The notes under the pieces: generated by a model | What the model was told of the DNA's origin: nothing | What the model saw: only the letters and a program-made list of their open reading frames with translations | Database searches by the model: none | Position numbers and translations under genes: made by a program | Part shown: positions 23,521 through 35,426 of the stretch, one piece after another | How positions within the stretch are numbered: position 1 is the first letter of the stretch | How the letters are laid out: each line of letters starts with the position of its first letter | Origin: Paraspadella gotoi | Lineage: Eukaryota > Chaetognatha | Length of the DNA: 64,000 bases | Assembly (NCBI GenBank): GCA_051294375.1 | Contig: CM119267.1 | Location: forward strand, 24,234,111-24,298,110 | Direction: 5' to 3'

Positions 23521-23778
23521 AGTGTAGTGTGGCTCATTGAATTCAGCTCATGACCACTATGCGTACCGCGCGTCCAATCCCAACCGGTACCCTACTCTAC
23601 GGGAACTTGCAGAGACGGCCGTTAAAACCGGGACTTAGTGGGCGTGTGAAAAACCTGCGAAAAGCTGGTTCCTAGCTCAGGAACCCGTTCCATTATTGCT
23701 GCTGAGCGGGCACGGAAGTTACGGATTAGTTACGTGCTTCAGCCTACTTGGCGCCTTCGTCCTCAATAATAATACATA
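23521..23778 (+). mobile_element. SINE-like element in block copy 1
   Basis: TGGCTCATTGA (A-box-like) at the start, CGGAAGTTACGGAT in the body and an (AATA)n tail. It shares GACGGCCGT and CCCGTTCCA with the elements at 4.0-4.7 kb but lacks their CCTAGGTTCACC head, so it is a second subfamily. It has the same orientation as the PLE in every block copy. Confidence 0.62.
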
Positions 23779-24285
23779 TAGAATAATATACCATTTTTTA
23801 AAAAAATATAAACACTCCTAAACTAAACTATTGCGCATTATAATAATGCTCTTTAATTTTATAAAAGGTGCTGTGCCAAGATATCCCCGACTAAGGTTAC
23901 CAGAGTAATAGAATCGCATTAAAAAGAATCATACCTCGTGATCTCAATGTCCCCAGACATGCGCCAGTTCTGTTGAAAAAAATTTGACTCTGTCACTGGA
24001 AAACTGTTGTGTCCTTCGTCGACCGACAAGAGCCCGATGAACTTCCTATCATTGACGGCTTTCTTATTGGGCGTGACACTGTCCTCTATGCGCTGGCAGT
24101 ACGTGGACTGTCGACCAATCTCGTCCTGGCACCGGGCATCAAGGCACTTCCGATGAGGCTCGTTCTTCTTGGGCGTGGAACTTCAATCCAGTCTTTGTTT
24201 CATCACAGCCGAAAATGTGCCACTTTTGATCAGGACTCATTACTTAATGTAGGTGACTTTTCAACGGCAGACTCAATTCTCTTGG

Positions 24286-24560
24286 GATTGGCACTTCCAA
24301 TCCAGTCTTGTTCTTTGGCCGTGTGCAACCGTGGCACTTGCCGACCAGCACACACTTTTCACTTCGTAACACTTTTCTAACAGTATCGTTCCTCTGAGCG
24401 TGCAACCGTCGCACTTCCATCCAGTCTTGTTCCTTCGGCGTGGCAACCGTGGCACTTGCGATCAGAACACATTTCACTTCGTAACCACTTTCCTAACAGT
24501 CTCGTTCCTCTGGAGCGTGCGCAACCGTGGCAACTCCGGCTTCCAAACGCCACGCCATCG
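24286..24560 (-). repeat. 115-bp tandem module, block copy 1
   Basis: Reverse-orientation copies of AAGTGCCACGGTTGCCACGC separated alternately by about 54 and 21 bases, with indels. Same array as at 33050-33300 and 47087-47316. Confidence 0.8.
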
Positions 24561-25744
24561 ACTTCCTGCCAAACGCGGTCGCCAAAATTTATATCCTCGT
24601 TTCCAGTCGTCAATCGCAGAGAGAATTGGAAGTCTTGCCACTTTGCTGAAGATTCACTCTCAAGATTCCGTCTTCTGTTGTGAATATTTGTTGTACCTGT
24701 TTTCACTCGATGTTTATATAGGTTGTTTATTGTTATTGTTATAAAGACTTAATCTAATAAAAAATAATCTCATATCAGAAAAGTAAAAAATAACCCAAAA
24801 CATCGACGCTTATATGGATATTATTAGATATTGTTTAAATAATGTTATATTGATTTGGCATCGAACTGAAGTGATTTAAGAATCTATAAAAAGAAATATT
24901 CTATACTTTACCCGGTAGACGAATTTAAGGTGTAGTTTTGTCTTCTTTTGAATTTTTTTGGTTTTTTCTTTCCCCGAAACTTGTCTTTTCGTAATTCACA
25001 GTTGCGGCTTCTTTAATTTTAAGTCAATCCTTTAAAGCTTGCTCCACTATAGTTTTCTTTTTTCCTTCTTCTTTTTTTTTTTAAAAGCTCCTTTAAACCA
25101 CGATCGGACTGCCTTTTATTACTCCTTTCCGTTTTTTCTCAACTTGCTCCTATTGAAATTGGCTTCTCAATTACTGATTACAAAAGACTTTTACACTCTT
25201 TTTATTAATATTATTAGTTTTTTTCACTTTTTCTTTTTTTTAGTCTCGAGTAATATAATCCTCTGGTATATATTCTTCTATCTTTTTACTTTTCGTATCT
25301 CCCGCGTTATATATTTCTTTTACTCCGCAGTCCTCGTTTCCACCAATCTCCGCTCGGACCGGCTTCACTCCCATACCCCGGCCGATCCTTCCGCCGTCTG
25401 TTCGCTCCGCCTCCGCGGAAAAAAAATGGAGGGATGAAAAAGTTTAGTAGCGAGAATTCAGACGCTGGCGGCAATTCCCGATGGCTACCTGGAGGCGGGG
25501 AAGGGGGAGGTGAGGGCAGTAGGAGGAGGGAGGAGGAGGAATAGAGAGAAAAAGCGTAAAGATGGTAGTGAATGAGAGTTTGTGAAGAGGCAGGAAAAGG
25601 AGAACGATGAATTAAGGAAAAAAGGAATTAAGCTAAAGGAGAAAAAATAAGGTGCATGGAGGTAAGAGGAGGGGGAGGAGTTTGTTATGAGACGCCAGGT
25701 CCCTCCTTAATGGAGGAAAACCGGGGGCTTGCTAATAATGTTTA

Positions 25745-25753
25745 GACGCTCCT

Positions 25754-25793
<40 letters not shown>

Positions 25794-25808
25794 ACTCTCT
25801 CGTCTCTC
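25745..25808. repeat. (CT)n microsatellite in block copy 1
   Basis: CT array between a GC-rich flank (GCGGTCGTTTCCAGCC) and the TAATGGAGGAAAACCG side, equivalent to (GA)n at 31840-31902. Confidence 0.93.
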
Positions 25809-25934
25809 TATGCGAAATCATAATAAATTCTTGCGGCGGTCGTTTCCAGCCAGAGGCGCAAGACACTTCCCCTTCTCTCCTTCCAGGTTCAGCGACGCTT
25901 CGTTCAACGAGGACACGGCTTCGTCCACATGGCT

Positions 25935-26860
25935 CTTCTTCATATGGTTCTGTTGTATTCTGTCTATTAGCTCTAAGAAGTTCTAAAATGGTGTCTCTTA
26001 GTTTTTGCTTATTCTTAGTATGTTTCTTCATATGGGTTCTTTAGGTTTATTGCTATCTTAAGTATGTTTCTTCATATGGTTTCTCTTTAGCGTTTATTGC
26101 CTATTCTTAGTATCTATCTTCATATGTTCTCTTAGGTTTTATTGCTCATTCTTGAGGTAATAGTTTCTTTCCATATGCGTTCTCTTAGGTTTTATTGCTA
26201 TTCTTAGTATGTTTCTTTCATATGCGGTTTCTCTTTAGTTTTATTGCTATCTTAGATGTTTTTATAGGTTTCTTATGTATTCTATTCTTTTGGAGTTTTC
26301 ATGGTCTCTTAGGTTTTATTGACTTATTTAGTATGATGTTATTCATATGGTTTCTGGTTATCTCTTATTCTTATTATGTTTCTTAGTATGGTTCTCTCGT
26401 TTTTTGCATCTAGTATGGTTATAGCGTTTCTCTTAGGTTTTATTGCTATTCTGTGAGTATGTTTAATCTCATAATGATTGCTCTTATAGGTTTTATTGGC
26501 TTATTCTTCATGTTTCTCATATTGGTGTCTCTTAAGGTTTTATTGCTATTCTTAGTATGTTTCTTCATATGTTCTCTTAGGTTTTATATGCTATTCTTAG
26601 TATGTTTACATTCATTATGTCTATATTTCAATTCTTCTTAGGATTTTTCTTACTTATTCTTAGTATGTTTCTTCATATGGTTGTCTAGTTTATTGCTATT
26701 CTTAGTATGTTTCATTCATATGGTCTCTTAGGATTTATTGCTATTCTTAGTATGTTTTACCAAATGGTTCTCTTTAGGTTATATTTGGCTATTCTTAGCT
26801 ATTGTCTTTACTCATAAGGTTGTCCTAAGGTTTATTGTACTTTTCAGATTCTGCAGTAGG
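25935..26860. repeat. 45-bp minisatellite, copy 1, about 20 units
   Basis: Unit contains CTTCATATGGTTCTCTTAGG then TTTTATTGCTATTCTTAGTA. This copy is full of single-base insertions and deletions compared with the regular array at 41930-42800, a pattern typical of unpolished long reads. Confidence 0.9.
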
Positions 26861-27609
26861 TTAGCTATGTTCTTCCGAGTTTGATTGTTCTTCTTAGTAT
26901 TGTTCTTTTTTAGTTTCACTCGCTTTTGTATGTTCTTCTTTTCTATTATTTTCCCTTAGTGTTCTCCTCATATGCTATTCGTTCTGGGCTTTATTTTTTT
27001 TTCTTTGTCTTTTAATTTTGTTTCCCTTTCCCTTTTATACAGTACTGTATTTTTGACAGTTAATATCTCAGATCTAAGGCTTATTCCATGCAATGTATAT
27101 CTGTTAGATGTGTTATGGTTCAAAATTTCCCATTGTTCCCTTCGTCTTATATCGATTGCTGGTAATAAAATCTTTCTCAAGCTTTTTTGGTTAAGTAAAA
27201 AAAGTTATAGCCGTTAAGAAATATAAGACTTACATGCCCAACTGCTTTCAATGTTTTATAAGAATTAGCGACGATCTTTTATTATTTTCTGCTTTGACTC
27301 TGAAATTGCAGAATTCGTTTTTGTTTTTTGCGTAAGTTTTAGTGCAATCGCAGTGAGCGTTCAACACTGATTCAATTTTACACATTGCAGTTTAAGAATT
27401 GTTTTGGTGCTTTTTCATTTCATATTTTTAGATGTTTGGGAAAAATTATTTGTTATGGTTATAAAGTTTGCGTGAATTTATGCGGGTTTCAAACGATAGA
27501 AAGTCACTCACCTTTTATTTTTTAGCTTCAATTACAGTTAAAATGTCAAGTTTTGCATATTTATTTGTGAGTTACTTTGACATTAGTTTTTAGTATTATT
27601 TATTTTCCG

Positions 27610-27940
27610 CCCAGACTTTCTAACACCTGGGCGATGGCATTACCACCTGGGCACTTGGGCATTGCCACCTGGCCGCATTAGCCACCCGGATTTTGAGATG
27701 CTAGCGGCCTATAGGTCAGCGCAGAAACAGTTGTCGCCGCCCCTTCGAGCCTTCAGCGCCGCGCCTTTCTGTTCCTACGGCGGCTATTTTACCGGACCTG
27801 CAACTTTTAATGCCGAGCAATTGCGTGAATTAGATTCAAAGGAAGCGTTAAAGTTGTATATTAACGCCCCTTATCCGCGGCGCCGGCTTTGCAGACAGCG
27901 ACCCCGGCATTGCGATACAAGCATTATAATTATCTAAAAA
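27610..27940. other. GC-rich module with CACCTGGGC repeats
   Basis: Four or five copies of CATTACCACCTGGGCA-like words at 27625-27700, then a GC-rich part with GTCAGCGCAGAA and CGCCGCCCC. Reverse equivalents are at 29935-30220 and 40205-40500. A 91-residue frame is not conserved between copies. Confidence 0.6.
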
Positions 27941-28204
27941 TATATGCTTCTTTGTTTTCTCTCTTAACATTTTTTGTTCGGATATTTAATTTCTTTATTC
28001 AATTGATATCTTCTCTCACACTGTCAAAGCTTCACAGCCTTTGAAGTTCTTTTAAATTATTTCAGTCGATCTTCTTAGATTTCTATAGTATAAACAACTT
28101 AATTTCTACCAACATCCTTTTTTGTTGTTTTTCCGTATTTCCTTCTCCTCTCTGTCTCCCTCTCTATCTTTTACTCGTGTTGATAACAACTTTGAGGAAT
28201 CACG

Positions 28205-28257
28205 TTCTCGAAGAGAGAGAGAAACGAGAGAGAGAGAGAAGAGAAGAGAGAGAGAAG

Positions 28258-28300
<43 letters not shown>

Positions 28301-28315
28301 AGAGAGAGAAATAAA
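28205..28315. repeat. (GA)n microsatellite in block copy 1
   Basis: Interrupted GA array, equivalent to the pure (CT)n at 29576-29652. Confidence 0.9.
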
Positions 28316-28529
28316 TTCTCCGTTACGATACACTCATTACATTTTTGCCGTGACTTGCATATTTCTGAATCTATGTTTACAACCGTTAAAAGTCATCAAT
28401 GAAAAATGTTATTTTTATTAATATTTTCGTTTACAGATTACGAATAAAAGGATTCTTATAATTAGGTAAAAGTATGTATGTAGTTACTCTTTATCTATAA
28501 AGTATACAAACAATCAAACATTTGTCCTC

Positions 28530-28760
28530 GATCTTAATTCCAAAACTTCATCCATGCAGCCTCATTCTCGAATTTAGTTCGCGGAGCCGAAATATTATTG
28601 TTCGCGATTACCCCACATAACCCACCCCCCGCAGCCGCGCCGGTCCCGCACGCCAGCATCCTCCTCCGCAGCGGCGCCAGTCCCGCATGCAAGCATCCGT
28701 CCCCGGCAAGCTTCCATGCGAACGCAGCCATTTCGTCCTTCGACTCAAAATGAATTTTCG
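28530..28760. other. GC-rich module with duplicated CCGGTCCCGCA words
   Basis: Near-duplicate segments GCCGCGCCGGTCCCGCA and GCGGCGCCAGTCCCGCA about 40 bp apart, each followed by GCATCC. Reverse equivalents are at 29155-29285 and 35575-35680. No convincing reading frame. Confidence 0.55.
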
Positions 28761-29009
28761 AAACCAAAAAGTTCACGTGAACATTTATTTCACTCGTAAA
28801 GTCACGATTACATTCGTTGGCGTCAATTAAAAATGATATAATTTAGCGTCTTCGTTACCAATGGTGACGTAATCGCCACTCACCCCCCGTCTTTCTCCCC
28901 CCCGTCTTCCCATCCGCGACGTTTTCTTTTTATTTCTTCAATTGCGCCTTTCGCGTTTTCGTGTCCAACTGAGAGGAAGTAACGACGACAACGAGGGACA
29001 GACGGACGA

Positions 29010-29034
29010 NNNNNNNNNNNNNNNNNNNNNNNNN
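29010..29034. other. Assembly gap, 25 N, at an inversion centre
   Basis: Left flank runs forward to the gap and right flank is its reverse complement, starting within ATTGGTAACGAAGACGC. About 165 bp left of the gap (28865-29009) are unmatched on the right. Confidence 1.
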
Positions 29035-29571
29035 ATTGGTAACGAAGACGCTAAATTATATCATTTTTAAATTGACGCCAACGAATGTAATCGTGACTTT
29101 ACGAGTGAAAATAAATGTTCACGTGAAACTTTTTGGTTTCGAAATTCATTTTGAGTCGAAGGGACGAAATGGCTGCGTCGCATGGAAGCTGCCGGGGACG
29201 GATGCTGCTGCGGGACTGGCGCCGCTGCGGAGGAGGATGCTGCTGCGGGACCGGCGCGGCTGCGGGGGTGGGTTATGTGGGGTAATCGCGAAATAATTAA
29301 TTTATCGGCTCCGCGAACTAAATTCGAAATGAGCTGCATGGATGAAGTTTGGAATTAAGATCGAGGCAACAATGTTTGATTGTTTGTATACTTATATAGA
29401 TAAAGAGTAATACATACATACTTTTACCATAATTATAAAATCTTTATTCGTAATCTGTAACGAAAATTTAATAAAAAAAACATTTTTTCATTGATGACTT
29501 TAACGTTGTAAAATAGATTCAGAAATATGCAAGTCACGCAAAAATGTAATGAGTGTATCGTAACGGAGAAT

Positions 29572-29575
<4 letters not shown>

Positions 29576-29652
<77 letters not shown>
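29576..29652. repeat. (CT)n microsatellite in block copy 2
   Basis: Pure CT array of about 36 units. Confidence 0.95.
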
Positions 29653-29654
<2 letters not shown>

Positions 29655-30219
29655 CGAGAACTCGATTCCTCAAAGGTTGTTATCACGAGTCCAAAGATAG
29701 AGAGGGAGACAGAGAGGGAGAGGAAATACGGAAAAAACAAAAAAAGGATGTGGTAGAAATTAATGATACTATAGAAATCTAAGAAAGATCGAATGAAAAA
29801 ATTTAAAGGAACTTCAAGGCTGTGAGCTTGACAGTGTGAGAGAGATATCAATTGAATAAAGAAATTAAATATCGAACAAAAATTAAAGAGAAAACAAAGA
29901 ACAATATTTTTAGAATAATTATAATGCTTGTATCGCAATGCCGTCTGTCTCAAAGGCGGCCGCCGCGATAAGGGGCGTTAATACAACTTTACGCTTCCTT
30001 TGAATTCTAACTTCACGCAATCTCGGCACTAAAAGTTGCAGTTCCGGTAAAATAGCGCCGAGGAACCGAAGGCGCCGGCGCTGAAGCTCGAAGGGGCGGC
30101 GACAACAGTTCTGCGCTGACCTATAGGCGCTGGCAATCCGAATCCAGGTGGCAATGCCGAGCCAAGGTGGCAACGCCCTGTGCCCAGGTGGTAATGCCTC
30201 GCCCAGGTGTTAGAAGTCT

Positions 30220-30244
30220 NNNNNNNNNNNNNNNNNNNNNNNNN
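30220..30244. other. Assembly gap, 25 N, probably zero length
   Basis: The bases AGTCT occur on both sides of the Ns, and copy 3 reads straight through at the same point (40487-40497), so no sequence appears to be missing. Confidence 0.95.
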
Positions 30245-30984
30245 AGTCTGGCGGAAATAAATAATACTAAAAACTAATGTCAAAGTACTCAACAAATAAA
30301 TATCAAAACTTTGACATTTTAACTGTAATTGAAGCTAAAAATAAAAAAGTAAGCTGCTTCTTCTTTGAAACCGCATAAATTCACCAACTTTATAACCATA
30401 ACAAATAATTTTTCCAAACTCTAAAAATATGCAATGAAAAAAGCACCAAAAACAACTTCTTAAACGTGCCACAATGATGTAAAATTGAATCAGGTTGAAC
30501 GCCACTCGGATTGCACTAAACTTACCAAAAACAAAAGTACGAATTCTGCAATTTTCAGAGTCAAAGCAAAAATAATAAAAGATCGTCGCTAATTCTTATA
30601 AACATTGAAACCAGTTGGGCATTAGTCTTATATTTTCTTAACAGCTAATAACTTTTTTTACTACCAAAAAAGTTGAGAAAGATATTTATTACCACAATCG
30701 ATATAAGACAAGGGAACAATGGAAAATTTTGAACCATACACATCTAAAGATATACATTGATGGAATAACCTTAGATCTGAGATTACTGTCAAAAATACAG
30801 TACTGTATAAAGGGAAAGGGAAACAAAATTAAAACAAAGAAAAAAAAATAAAGCCAGAACGAAACAATATGAAGGAGAACACTAAGGGAAAATAATAGAA
30901 AGAAGAACATAAAAAGGAAGTGAAACTAAAAAAGAACAATACTAGAAGAACATAACTCGAGACATACTAATACAGAATGGTACA

Positions 30985-31735
30985 ATAACTAGACACCTTA
31001 TGAGAAACTACAAGATAGCAAATAAGAGAACCATTTGTAACAACTAAGAATAGCAAATCCTAAGCCATATGAAGAGTACTAAATAGCAATATACACCATA
31101 TAAGAAACAACTAAATAGTAGAAATCTAACGAAGAGACATAATGAAGTAAACATCGCAAATAGCAATAACCTAAGAGAACTATGAAGAAACATACTAGAA
31201 TAGCAATAAACCTAAGAGACACCATGATGATAACTAAGACATAGCAATAAAACCTATAGAGCACATATATGAGAACATACTAAGAATAGCAATAAAAACC
31301 TAAGAGAGACCATATGAAAGAAACATACTAAGATAGCAATAAACCTAAGAGAACCAATCGAAGAAAATCATACTAGAATAGCAATAAAACCTAAGAGAAC
31401 CATATGAAGAAACATACTAAGAATAGCAATAAAACTCAAGAGAATCCATATGAAGAAACATACTAAGAATAGCAATAAAACCTAAGAGAACCATATGGAA
31501 GAAACATACTAAGAATAGCAATAAAACCTAAGAGAACCATATGAAAACATACTAAGAATAGCAATAAACCTAAGAGAAACCATATGAAGAAACATACTAA
31601 GAATAGCAATAAAACCTAAGAGAACCATATGAAGAAACATACTAAGAATAAGCAATAAAACTAAGAGAACCATATGAAGAAACATACTAGAATAGCAAAA
31701 AACCTAAGAGAACCATATGAAGAAGAGCCATGTGA
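30985..31735. repeat. 45-bp minisatellite, copy 2, about 16 units
   Basis: Reverse-orientation array; the half toward 31735 is regular and the half toward 30985 is indel-rich. Confidence 0.9.
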
Positions 31736-31839
31736 TGAACGTGTCTCGTTGAACGAGCGTCGTGAAACTGGAAGGAGAGAAGGGGGAAGTGTTTTTGCCT
31801 TCTGGCTGGAACGACGCCGCAAGAATATTATGATTTTCC

Positions 31840-31902
<63 letters not shown>
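31840..31902. repeat. (GA)n microsatellite in block copy 2
   Basis: GA array between GATTTTCCATAG and GCGTCTAAAATTATTAAGC. Confidence 0.95.
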
Positions 31903-32194
31903 GCGTCTAAAATTATTAAGCAAGCCCCGTTTTCCTCCATTAAGGAGGGACCGGCGTCTCATAAACAAACTCCCTCCCCTCCTCTTCCTCCATCACCTTA
32001 TTTTTTCTCCTTTCCTTAATTCCTTTCCTTAATTCTCGTTCTCCTTTTCTGCTCTTTCACAAACTCTCATTTCACTACCTTTCCCTTTTTCTCTCTATCT
32101 CCTCCTCCTCCTCCTCCTACTCCCCCTCCCTCCCCCCTTCCCCGCCTCCAGGTACCATCGGGAATTCCGCCGCGTCTGAATTCTCGCCTCTACT

Positions 32195-32921
32195 TTTTCT
32201 CCTCCATTTTTTTCGCGGAGGCGGAGCGATACAGACGGCGGAAGGATCGGCCGGGGGTTGGGAGTGAAGCGGTCCGGAGGCGGAGATTGGTGGAACGAGA
32301 CTGCGGAGAAAAGAATATATAACGCGGGAGACGAAATAAAAAGACTAGAAGAATATATACCAGAGGATTATATTACTCGAGACAAGAAAAAAGAAAAAGT
32401 GAAAAAACTAATAATATTAATAAAAAAAGAGTGTAAAAGTCTTTGTAATCAGTAATTGAGAAGCCATTTAAAGGAGCAATTGAGAAAAAACGGAAAGGAG
32501 TAATAAAAGGAGTCGATCGTGAGTTTAAAGGAGCTTTTAAAAAAAAAGAGAAAGGAAAAAAAAACTTAGTGGAGCAAGCTTAAAGGATTGACTTAAACTT
32601 AAAGAAGCCCAACTGTGAATTCGAAAGACAAGTTTCGGGGAAGAAAAACCTAAAAAAATTCAAAAGAGACAAAACTCACCTTAAATTCGTTCTCCGGTAA
32701 GTATTAGAATATTTCTTTTTATAGATTTTATTCACTTCAGTTCGATCCAAACAATATTAACCATTATTAAACAATATTAATAATATCCATAAGCGTCGAT
32801 GTTTTGGGTTATTTTTCCTTTTTTCTGATATGAGATTTTTTTTATTAGATTAGTCTTATAAACACTAACAATAAACAACCTAATAAATCGAGTGAAAACA
32901 GTAAACAAATATTCACAACAG
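32195..32921 (+). promoter_or_regulatory. Promoter-like patch with short intron, block copy 2
   Basis: TTTTTTTCGCGGAGGCGGAG near 32208 resembles E2F plus GC boxes, GGCGGAAGGA resembles an ETS site, and AGAATATATAACG near 32314 is TATA-like. About 380 bp downstream a consensus donor GTAAGT lies at 32697-32702, and an acceptor ending TTCACAACAG at 32921 would give a 225-bp intron. The 115-bp module follows in the putative second exon. This could be the start of a transcription unit carried by the block. It is inference, but the signals recur in copy 5. Confidence 0.4.
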
Positions 32922-33049
32922 AAGACGGAATCTTGAGAGTGAATCTTCACAAAGTGGCAAGACTTCCAATTCTCTCTCGATTGACGACTGGAACGAGATA
33001 TAATATTTGGGCGCCGCGTTGCAAGGAAGTCGATGGGCGTGGCGTTTTG

Positions 33050-33300
33050 GAGCCGGAGTTGCCACGGTTGCCACGCTCAGAGGAACGATACTGTTAGGAA
33101 AGTGTTACAAAGTGAAAATGTATCTGATCGCAAGTGCCACGGTTGCCACGCCGAAGGAAACAAGACTGGATGGAAGTGCCACGGTTGCCACGCTCAGAGG
33201 AACGATACTGTTAGAAAGTGTTACGAAGTGAAAATGTTGTCTGGTCGCAAGTGCCACGGTTGCCACGCCAAAGGAACAAGACTGGATTGGAAGTGCCATC
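33050..33300 (+). repeat. 115-bp tandem module, block copy 2
   Basis: Alternating 74-bp and 41-bp units, each starting AAGTGCCACGGTTGCCACGC, two full rounds plus a degraded third. The sum is not a multiple of three and one frame carries TAG in every 74-bp unit, so no frame stays open across three rounds. Confidence 0.88.
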
Positions 33301-33771
33301 CCAAGAGAATTGAGTCTCGTTGAAAGTCACCTACAATTAGTAATGAGTCTGATCAAAAGTGGCACATTTTCCAGGCTGTGATGAACAAGACTGGATTGAA
33401 GTTCCACCCCAAGAAGAACGAGCCTCATCGGAAGTGCCTTGATGCCCGGCTGCCAGGACTGAGATTGGTCGACAGTCCCACGTCTGCCACGCATAGAGGA
33501 CGTGTCACGCCCATAAGAAAGCGTCATATAGGAAGTTCATCGCGGCTCTTGTCGTCGACGAGGACACAACGAGTTTCCAGTGACGAGTCAAATTTTTTTC
33601 ACAGAACTCGATGTCTGGGGACATTGAGTCACGAGGTAGATTTTTTTATGCGTTCTACTTCTCGGTACTAGTCGGGGATTATCTGGCACAGCAACCTTTA
33701 TAAAATTAAAGAGCATTATTATAATGCGCAATAGTTTAGTTACAAGTGTTTATATTTTTTAATGGTAATAT

Positions 33772-34013
33772 TATTCTTATTATTATTATTGAGGAGAAGG
33801 CGCCAAGTAGGCTGAAGACTACTATCCGTAACTTCCGTGCCCGCTCAGCAGCAATGTGAACGGGTCCTGAGCTAGGAACCAGCTTTTCCAGGTTTTTCCA
33901 CGCCCTAAGTCGGTTTTACGGCCGTCTCGCAGTTCCCGTAGAGTAAGGTACCGGGTTGGGATTGGACCCCGGTACCTAGTGGTCATGACGCTGATTCAAT
34001 GAGCCACGACTAC
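33772..34013 (-). mobile_element. SINE-like element in block copy 2
   Basis: Reverse-orientation copy with the (TTA)n tail complement at 33772-33792 and the A-box region near 34000. Near-identical to 47797-48040. Confidence 0.65.
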
Positions 34014-34309
34014 ACTATCATTTTTATTAATACTATATGAAATATAATGTTAAATACAAAAAAGTTAAACAAAAAAAGCACCAGGTATTCTAGAATACTT
34101 ACGGACCACACTCAGACGAATTCGTATATGCCTTCCTCTCAGACGAATGTGCCAGGTAATGTGCCTCCCAACATTAATGCCAATATGCTTTCCCCTCCGA
34201 CAAATGTGCCGAGTTAATGTGCCTCCCCACCGGAATTCCGGTACGAATGTGCGGGATTCGTTCGCTCAATCGGAAGGAAAGGAAATCTTCGTCCCATTTA
34301 TTCGGCGTC

Positions 34310-34530
34310 CCAAAAAAAAGGGGAAAAAAAGAAAAAAAGGGGAAAAAAGGAAAAGGGAAAAAGATGAGAGAGAAAAGGAGAAAATATGGGAAAAAAGGAG
34401 AAAAGGAAAAGGAAAAAAAGAAAGAGAAAAAAGGAGAAAATAGGAAAAGAAGAAAAAAGAAAGAAAGTGGAAAAAGGAAAGGAAAAAGAAAAGAGAAAAA
34501 GAGGAGAAAAAAAGAAAAGGAAAAAAATTG
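34310..34530. repeat. Polypurine tract of block copy 2
   Basis: AAAAAGG/GAGAAAA-rich stretch, almost pure purine on the plus strand. Confidence 0.85.
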
Positions 34531-34659
34531 AATAATATATATTAATATAATATCACTACTGAGTATAATAAAATAGTAAATAAAGAAACAACAAAAGTTC
34601 TAAAATAAAAGATCTAGAGGGTAGCAAAGATTTTGGAATTTAACAACGATTTTTTATTA

Positions 34660-35341
34660 GTAGTTTGGACATGTTTCGGCTTGCTTATTTCAAGCCTTCA
34701 TCAGCATATGACATTCAATAATAAATTTTTGTGCAAAAGAAGAGTGTGTGAGAAGAGAGAGAGAGAGAGAGAGAGAGGGTAAAAGTTTTTCCAACAAAGT
34801 GGTGAGACAGAATAGTTGGTCAGATGTGAGGACAGGTTGAAGGTGAGGACAGATTGAGTGAGTTGTGAAAAGAAGTGAAACTTGTTAAAGAGAGAGAGAG
34901 AGAAGAGAGTGAGGAGAAGAGAGAACAAAACAACAGAGATAATAATAAAGATAAGCATTTTTGCAATGTACAACAAAAGATTAAAGGAGTTTGAAAACTA
35001 ACATTGGAGAAAATTTTAACATTTAACTAGTGAATAATTAAGTAATTAGCTAAGGGATAGTTAAGTGAAAATGAAAATATGAAAGAAAGTAGTTTTTAGT
35101 TTAGTTGATAATTAGGAGATTAAGAAAGTGAAATTCAAGGAAAGAAAGAGCTCCAAAGTGAGCTGGCCCCCTTGTTTTATGCAAATGAAGGACAAGGACG
35201 ATGATGACGGGTCATTGGCGTGTCAGTGCTGAGAGGAGAGTATGACGCGAACTGAATGAAGTGCCGGATTGGGAAGCAGATCCTTGCGGAAAGATCCGCA
35301 GGGCTACTCTTATGTTCTCTTTGGCCTGATACGCGCTGCCG
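34660..35341 (-). mobile_element. PLE 3' end, copy 2 (5'-truncated)
   Basis: Same 3' region as in the longer PLE copy, from the hammerhead-like motif to GATACGCGCTGCC. No RT or endonuclease sequence remains. Confidence 0.75.
34670..34712 (-). ncRNA. Hammerhead-ribozyme-like motif, block copy 2
   Basis: On the minus strand: CTGATGA (34698-34704), a 6-bp perfect stem GGCTTG/CAAGCC closing an AAATAAG loop, then GAAAC (34673-34677) and ATGTCC. This matches the conserved hammerhead core and stem II, with one extra A before stem II. Stem III would be minimal (AC/GU) with C at the cleavage position. Stem I is not evident, so activity is uncertain. Hammerhead motifs are known from Penelope-like elements. 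Confidence 0.55.
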
Positions 35342-35426
35342 ATAACCATAACAAATAATTTTTCCAAACTCTAAAAATATGCATGAAAAAAGCACCAAAA
35401 ACAATTCTTAAACTGCAATGACGACT

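Larger units (their letters stand above)
22173..29009 (+). repeat. Composite block, copy 1 (forward)
   Basis: Starts in a PLE 3' region just after a (CGT)n run and ends at a 25-N gap. Order: PLE tail, hammerhead-like motif, pyrimidine tract (22985-23215), GTGCC-rich module, SINE, 115-bp module, intron-like AT-rich part, GC promoter-like patch (about 25330-25435), (CT)n, 45-bp minisatellite, AT-rich part, two GC-rich modules. The same order in reverse follows at 29035-35345. Differences from other copies are mostly 1-2 base indels. Confidence 0.9.
29035..35345 (-). repeat. Composite block, copy 2 (reverse)
   Basis: Reverse complement of copy 1 in the same module order, ending in the PLE tail at GATACGCGCTGCC. 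That breakpoint inside the PLE is the same as the start of copy 1 (GGCAGCGCGTATC), so copies 1 and 2 share a 5'-truncation. Includes an N-gap at 30220-30244. Confidence 0.9.

Noticed and set aside
32258-32455. 65-codon ORF ending KKECKSLCNQ
   Set aside because: Broken by indels in copy 5 and absent in copy 1; more likely 5' untranslated sequence of the putative block transcript.
33033-33323. KCHGCH translations resembling multihaem CXXCH motifs
   Set aside because: They come from the 115-bp tandem module. The units shift frame at every repeat, one frame has TAG in each 74-bp unit, and other frames give equally long nonsense. No haem protein is supported.
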